From an uncultured Alistipes sp. (lineage in GTDB: Bacteria > Bacteroidota > Bacteroidia > Bacteroidales > Rikenellaceae), in contig CALBKP010000105.1 of the NCBI GenBank assembly GCA_937895825.1, forward strand, positions 1-8,107: DNA of 8,107 nucleotides, read 5' to 3'. Shown here one piece after another: positions 6,001 to 8,107 of the stretch. Numbering within the stretch: position 1 is the stretch's first letter; every line of letters begins with the position of its first letter. The notes beneath the pieces were generated by a model. That model did not search any database and was not told where the DNA came from. It saw only the letters and a program-made list of their open reading frames with translations. A program made the position numbers and the translations under genes.

Positions 6001-8107
6001 ATGAGAAAACTATTTTTCGCACTCGTAGCACTTATGATTGGTGTGACGAGTATCTATGCTCAGGATCCTATGGCGCCACTGCCTATGGATCCCGCAGTGC
6101 GTGTAGGTAAGCTCGACAACGGTCTTACTTACTACATCCGCCACAACGAGAAGCCTAAGGGTCAGGCCAGCTTCTACATCTATCACGACGTTGGCGCTGT
6201 TCAGGAGGATGACGACCAGCAGGGTCTTGCTCACTTCCTCGAGCACATGGCCTTCAATGGTACGAAGAACCTTCCTGGCAAGACTATGATTGAGTACCTT
6301 GAGACTATCGGTGTACAGTTCGGCTACAACCTCAACGCCTTCACATCGTGGGATTGCACCGAGTATATGATCAAGGATTGCCCCACAACACGTGAGGGTG
6401 TCGTTGATACAGCATTGCTCGTTTTGCACGACTGGTCACAGTTTATCGCTTTGCAGCCCGAGGAGATTGACTCAGAGCGTGGCGTTATCAAGGAGGAGCT
6501 CCGTACACGTGACGGTGCAGGTCTCCGCGCTCAGAACGACATGATCAAGAACTTGTTCAAGGGTTCTATCTATGAGCAGCGTAACCTTATCGGCTACCTT
6601 GAGGGTCTTGAGTCATTCGATCACACCGCTTTGGAGAACTTCTACCACAAGTGGTATCGCCCCGAGTACCAGGCTATCGTTATCGTAGGTGACGTTGACG
6701 TTGACCAGATCGAGTCAAAGATCAAGGCTTTGATGGCTGATATCCCCGCTTCACCCGCAGATGCTGCTCAGAAGGAGGTTATCATGGTGCCAGCAACCGA
6801 GGAGCCGATCATCTCTATCTTCTCTGACCCCGAGCTTACACAGTCAAGTGTGATGATGTTTGCTCGTCGTGAGGCTCTTCCTAAGGAGCTTAAGGGTACT
6901 ATGGTAGGTTACTCAACCGACCTTATTTTCAGCTTCGTTACGATGATGATGGGCGAGCGTTTTGACGAGATCGCACAGAAGGCTGATGCTCCTATCCTTG
7001 GTGGTGGTATGGGAGAGGGTGGCATCGGTATCTGCCCCACAATGGCATCTACAATGTTCACTGCTACGGCTCACGAGGGTCGCATCATCGATGCATTCCG
7101 CACAATCTACACCGAGATGGAGCGCATGCGTCGCCACGGCTTCACGGCTGGTGAGTTCGAGCGTGCTCAGCAGGAGATGTTGAGCTACGCTGAGCGTCAG
7201 TACACCAACCGCAACGACGTTCACAACGACTCTTATGCACAGCGTTACCTCGACAACTACGCTGAGGGTACGCCTATGATGGATGCTGAGACTGAGTGGC
7301 AGCTCGACCAGATGCTTATCAACAACGTTACTGTTGACGACATCAACGCTGCTTATTCACAGCTTGTTCGCCCCAACGAGAACTTGGTAATCCTTGCTCG
7401 CTCACCCAAGAAGGAGGGTGTAGTTATCCCTACCGAGGAGGAGATTAAGGCAGTTATCGCTGAGGTATCGGCTGCAGAGATTGCCCCCTACGCTGACAAC
7501 ACCGTTAAGAAGCCTTTGATCGACCCCGCAAAGAAGCTTAAGGGCTCGGCTGTTAAGACAACTGCGGAGAACGAGTCTCTCGGCTTCACTGAGTGGACAT
7601 TGAAGAACGGTATCAAGGTTGTTGTTCGTCCCTCAACATTGAAGGCTGATGAGGTTTCAATCAACGCTACATCTAAGGGTGGTTGCTCAATGCTTACCGA
7701 CGAGGAGTACTACAATGGCGCATTCCTCGGTATGGTTATGGGTCAGTCAGGTATCTCTGAGTTCTCAGCTAACGAACTTAACAAGCAGCTCTCTGGCAAG
7801 ATTGCTTACGCTTCTCTTAGCGTTGACTCTTACGAGCACGCTGTAAACGCTGGTGGCTCGCCTAAGGATATTGAGACTATCCTCCAGCTAATGTACCTCA
7901 CCTTTACGGATCCTCGCTTTGATGAGACTGACCTCCAGAACATGAAGAACATGTATATTCCCTACTTCAAGAACATGGAGTCAGATCCTAACTACATCGT
8001 TAGCAAGGAGTTCTCAAAGACTATCTATGGTAACCACGCACGTCGCCAGATTACCTCAGCCTCTCAGATCGAGGCTATCAACATCCCCTCGTTGCAGGCT
8101 ATCCACT
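6001..8107 (+). CDS. Exported M16-family zinc metallopeptidase (3' end outside window)
   Basis: An open frame of 702 codons with no stop before the window edge. It starts with a Sec signal peptide, MRKLFFALVALMIGVTSIYA, with likely cleavage before QDP, so it acts in the periplasm or at the cell surface. The first M16 unit begins at KLDNGLTYYIRHNEKPKG (38-55) and contains the inverted zinc motif HFLEH: His78 and His82 as ligands, Glu81 as catalytic base. A third ligand, Glu159 in DSERGVI, lies 77 residues after His82, the pitrilysin spacing. The M16 C-like domain follows (about 190-390, around NFYHKWYRPEYQAIVIVGDVD). A second M16 unit begins near 530 (EWTLKNGIKVVV); it lacks HxxEH, as usual for the non-catalytic half. 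Related Bacteroidota proteins are about 930-945 residues, so roughly 230-240 are missing here. It probably degrades peptides; the substrate is unknown. It has its own promoter. Confidence 0.93.
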   Translation, partial: MRKLFFALVALMIGVTSIYAQDPMAPLPMDPAVRVGKLDNGLTYYIRHNEKPKGQASFYIYHDVGAVQEDDDQQGLAHFLEHMAFNGTKNLPGKTMIEYLETIGVQFGYNLNAFTSWDCTEYMIKDCPTTREGVVDTALLVLHDWSQFIALQPEEIDSERGVIKEELRTRDGAGLRAQNDMIKNLFKGSIYEQRNLIGYLEGLESFDHTALENFYHKWYRPEYQAIVIVGDVDVDQIESKIKALMADIPASPADAAQKEVIMVPATEEPIISIFSDPELTQSSVMMFARREALPKELKGTMVGYSTDLIFSFVTMMMGERFDEIAQKADAPILGGGMGEGGIGICPTMASTMFTATAHEGRIIDAFRTIYTEMERMRRHGFTAGEFERAQQEMLSYAERQYTNRNDVHNDSYAQRYLDNYAEGTPMMDAETEWQLDQMLINNVTVDDINAAYSQLVRPNENLVILARSPKKEGVVIPTEEEIKAVIAEVSAAEIAPYADNTVKKPLIDPAKKLKGSAVKTTAENESLGFTEWTLKNGIKVVVRPSTLKADEVSINATSKGGCSMLTDEEYYNGAFLGMVMGQSGISEFSANELNKQLSGKIAYASLSVDSYEHAVNAGGSPKDIETILQLMYLTFTDPRFDETDLQNMKNMYIPYFKNMESDPNYIVSKEFSKTIYGNHARRQITSASQIEAINIPSLQAIH

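Noticed and set aside
6010..6429. 139-codon minus-strand frame across the start of the M16 gene
   Set aside because: It overlaps the signal peptide and zinc motif of a clear gene on the other strand and has no recognisable domain or promoter.

Overview
The window looks like chromosomal DNA of a member of the Bacteroidales (Bacteroidota). The main evidence is the promoter signature. Three intergenic regions carry the -7 element TAnnTTTG typical of this phylum (TATCTTTG, TACCTTTG, TATCTTTG), and a fourth perfect copy (TAAATTTG) reads leftward in front of the first gene. No gene has a recognisable Shine-Dalgarno sequence. A thioredoxin-like lipoprotein, a short LuxC-like reductase and a large secreted M16 peptidase are also common in this group. 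The base composition is moderate in GC. I cannot name a genus from the sequence.

Layout. (1) Positions 27-1040, minus strand: tRNA-dihydrouridine synthase, dusB. (2) Positions 1041-1133: a compact divergent promoter region between dusB and argS. (3) Positions 1134-2909, plus strand: arginyl-tRNA synthetase, argS, followed by a strong intrinsic terminator at 2922-2950. (4) Positions 2986-3939 and 3949-4920, plus strand: a two-gene unit encoding a lipoprotein with a CPMC thioredoxin-like site and a LuxC-type acyl-CoA reductase-like protein, 9 nt apart. (5) Positions 5005-5577 and 5570-5731, plus strand: a zeta-toxin-type P-loop kinase whose stop region overlaps, by 8 nt, the start of a 53-residue protein. 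The pair has its own well-formed promoter and resembles a toxin-antitoxin module with the toxin gene first. (6) Positions 5732-6000: a non-coding region with a hairpin, a promoter and a 5' leader. (7) From 6001 to the window edge, plus strand: the first 702 codons of an exported M16 (insulinase/pitrilysin family) zinc metallopeptidase, which runs off the end.

How the genes relate. dusB and argS are both tRNA-related housekeeping genes and are transcribed divergently. The lipoprotein/reductase pair and the kinase/small-protein pair are separate transcription units. The M16 peptidase is an exported enzyme with its own promoter. Nothing links the units into one pathway. The most accessory-looking part is the kinase/small-protein pair at about 4940-5790. 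I saw no rRNA, tRNA, CRISPR array, insertion sequence or phage gene.
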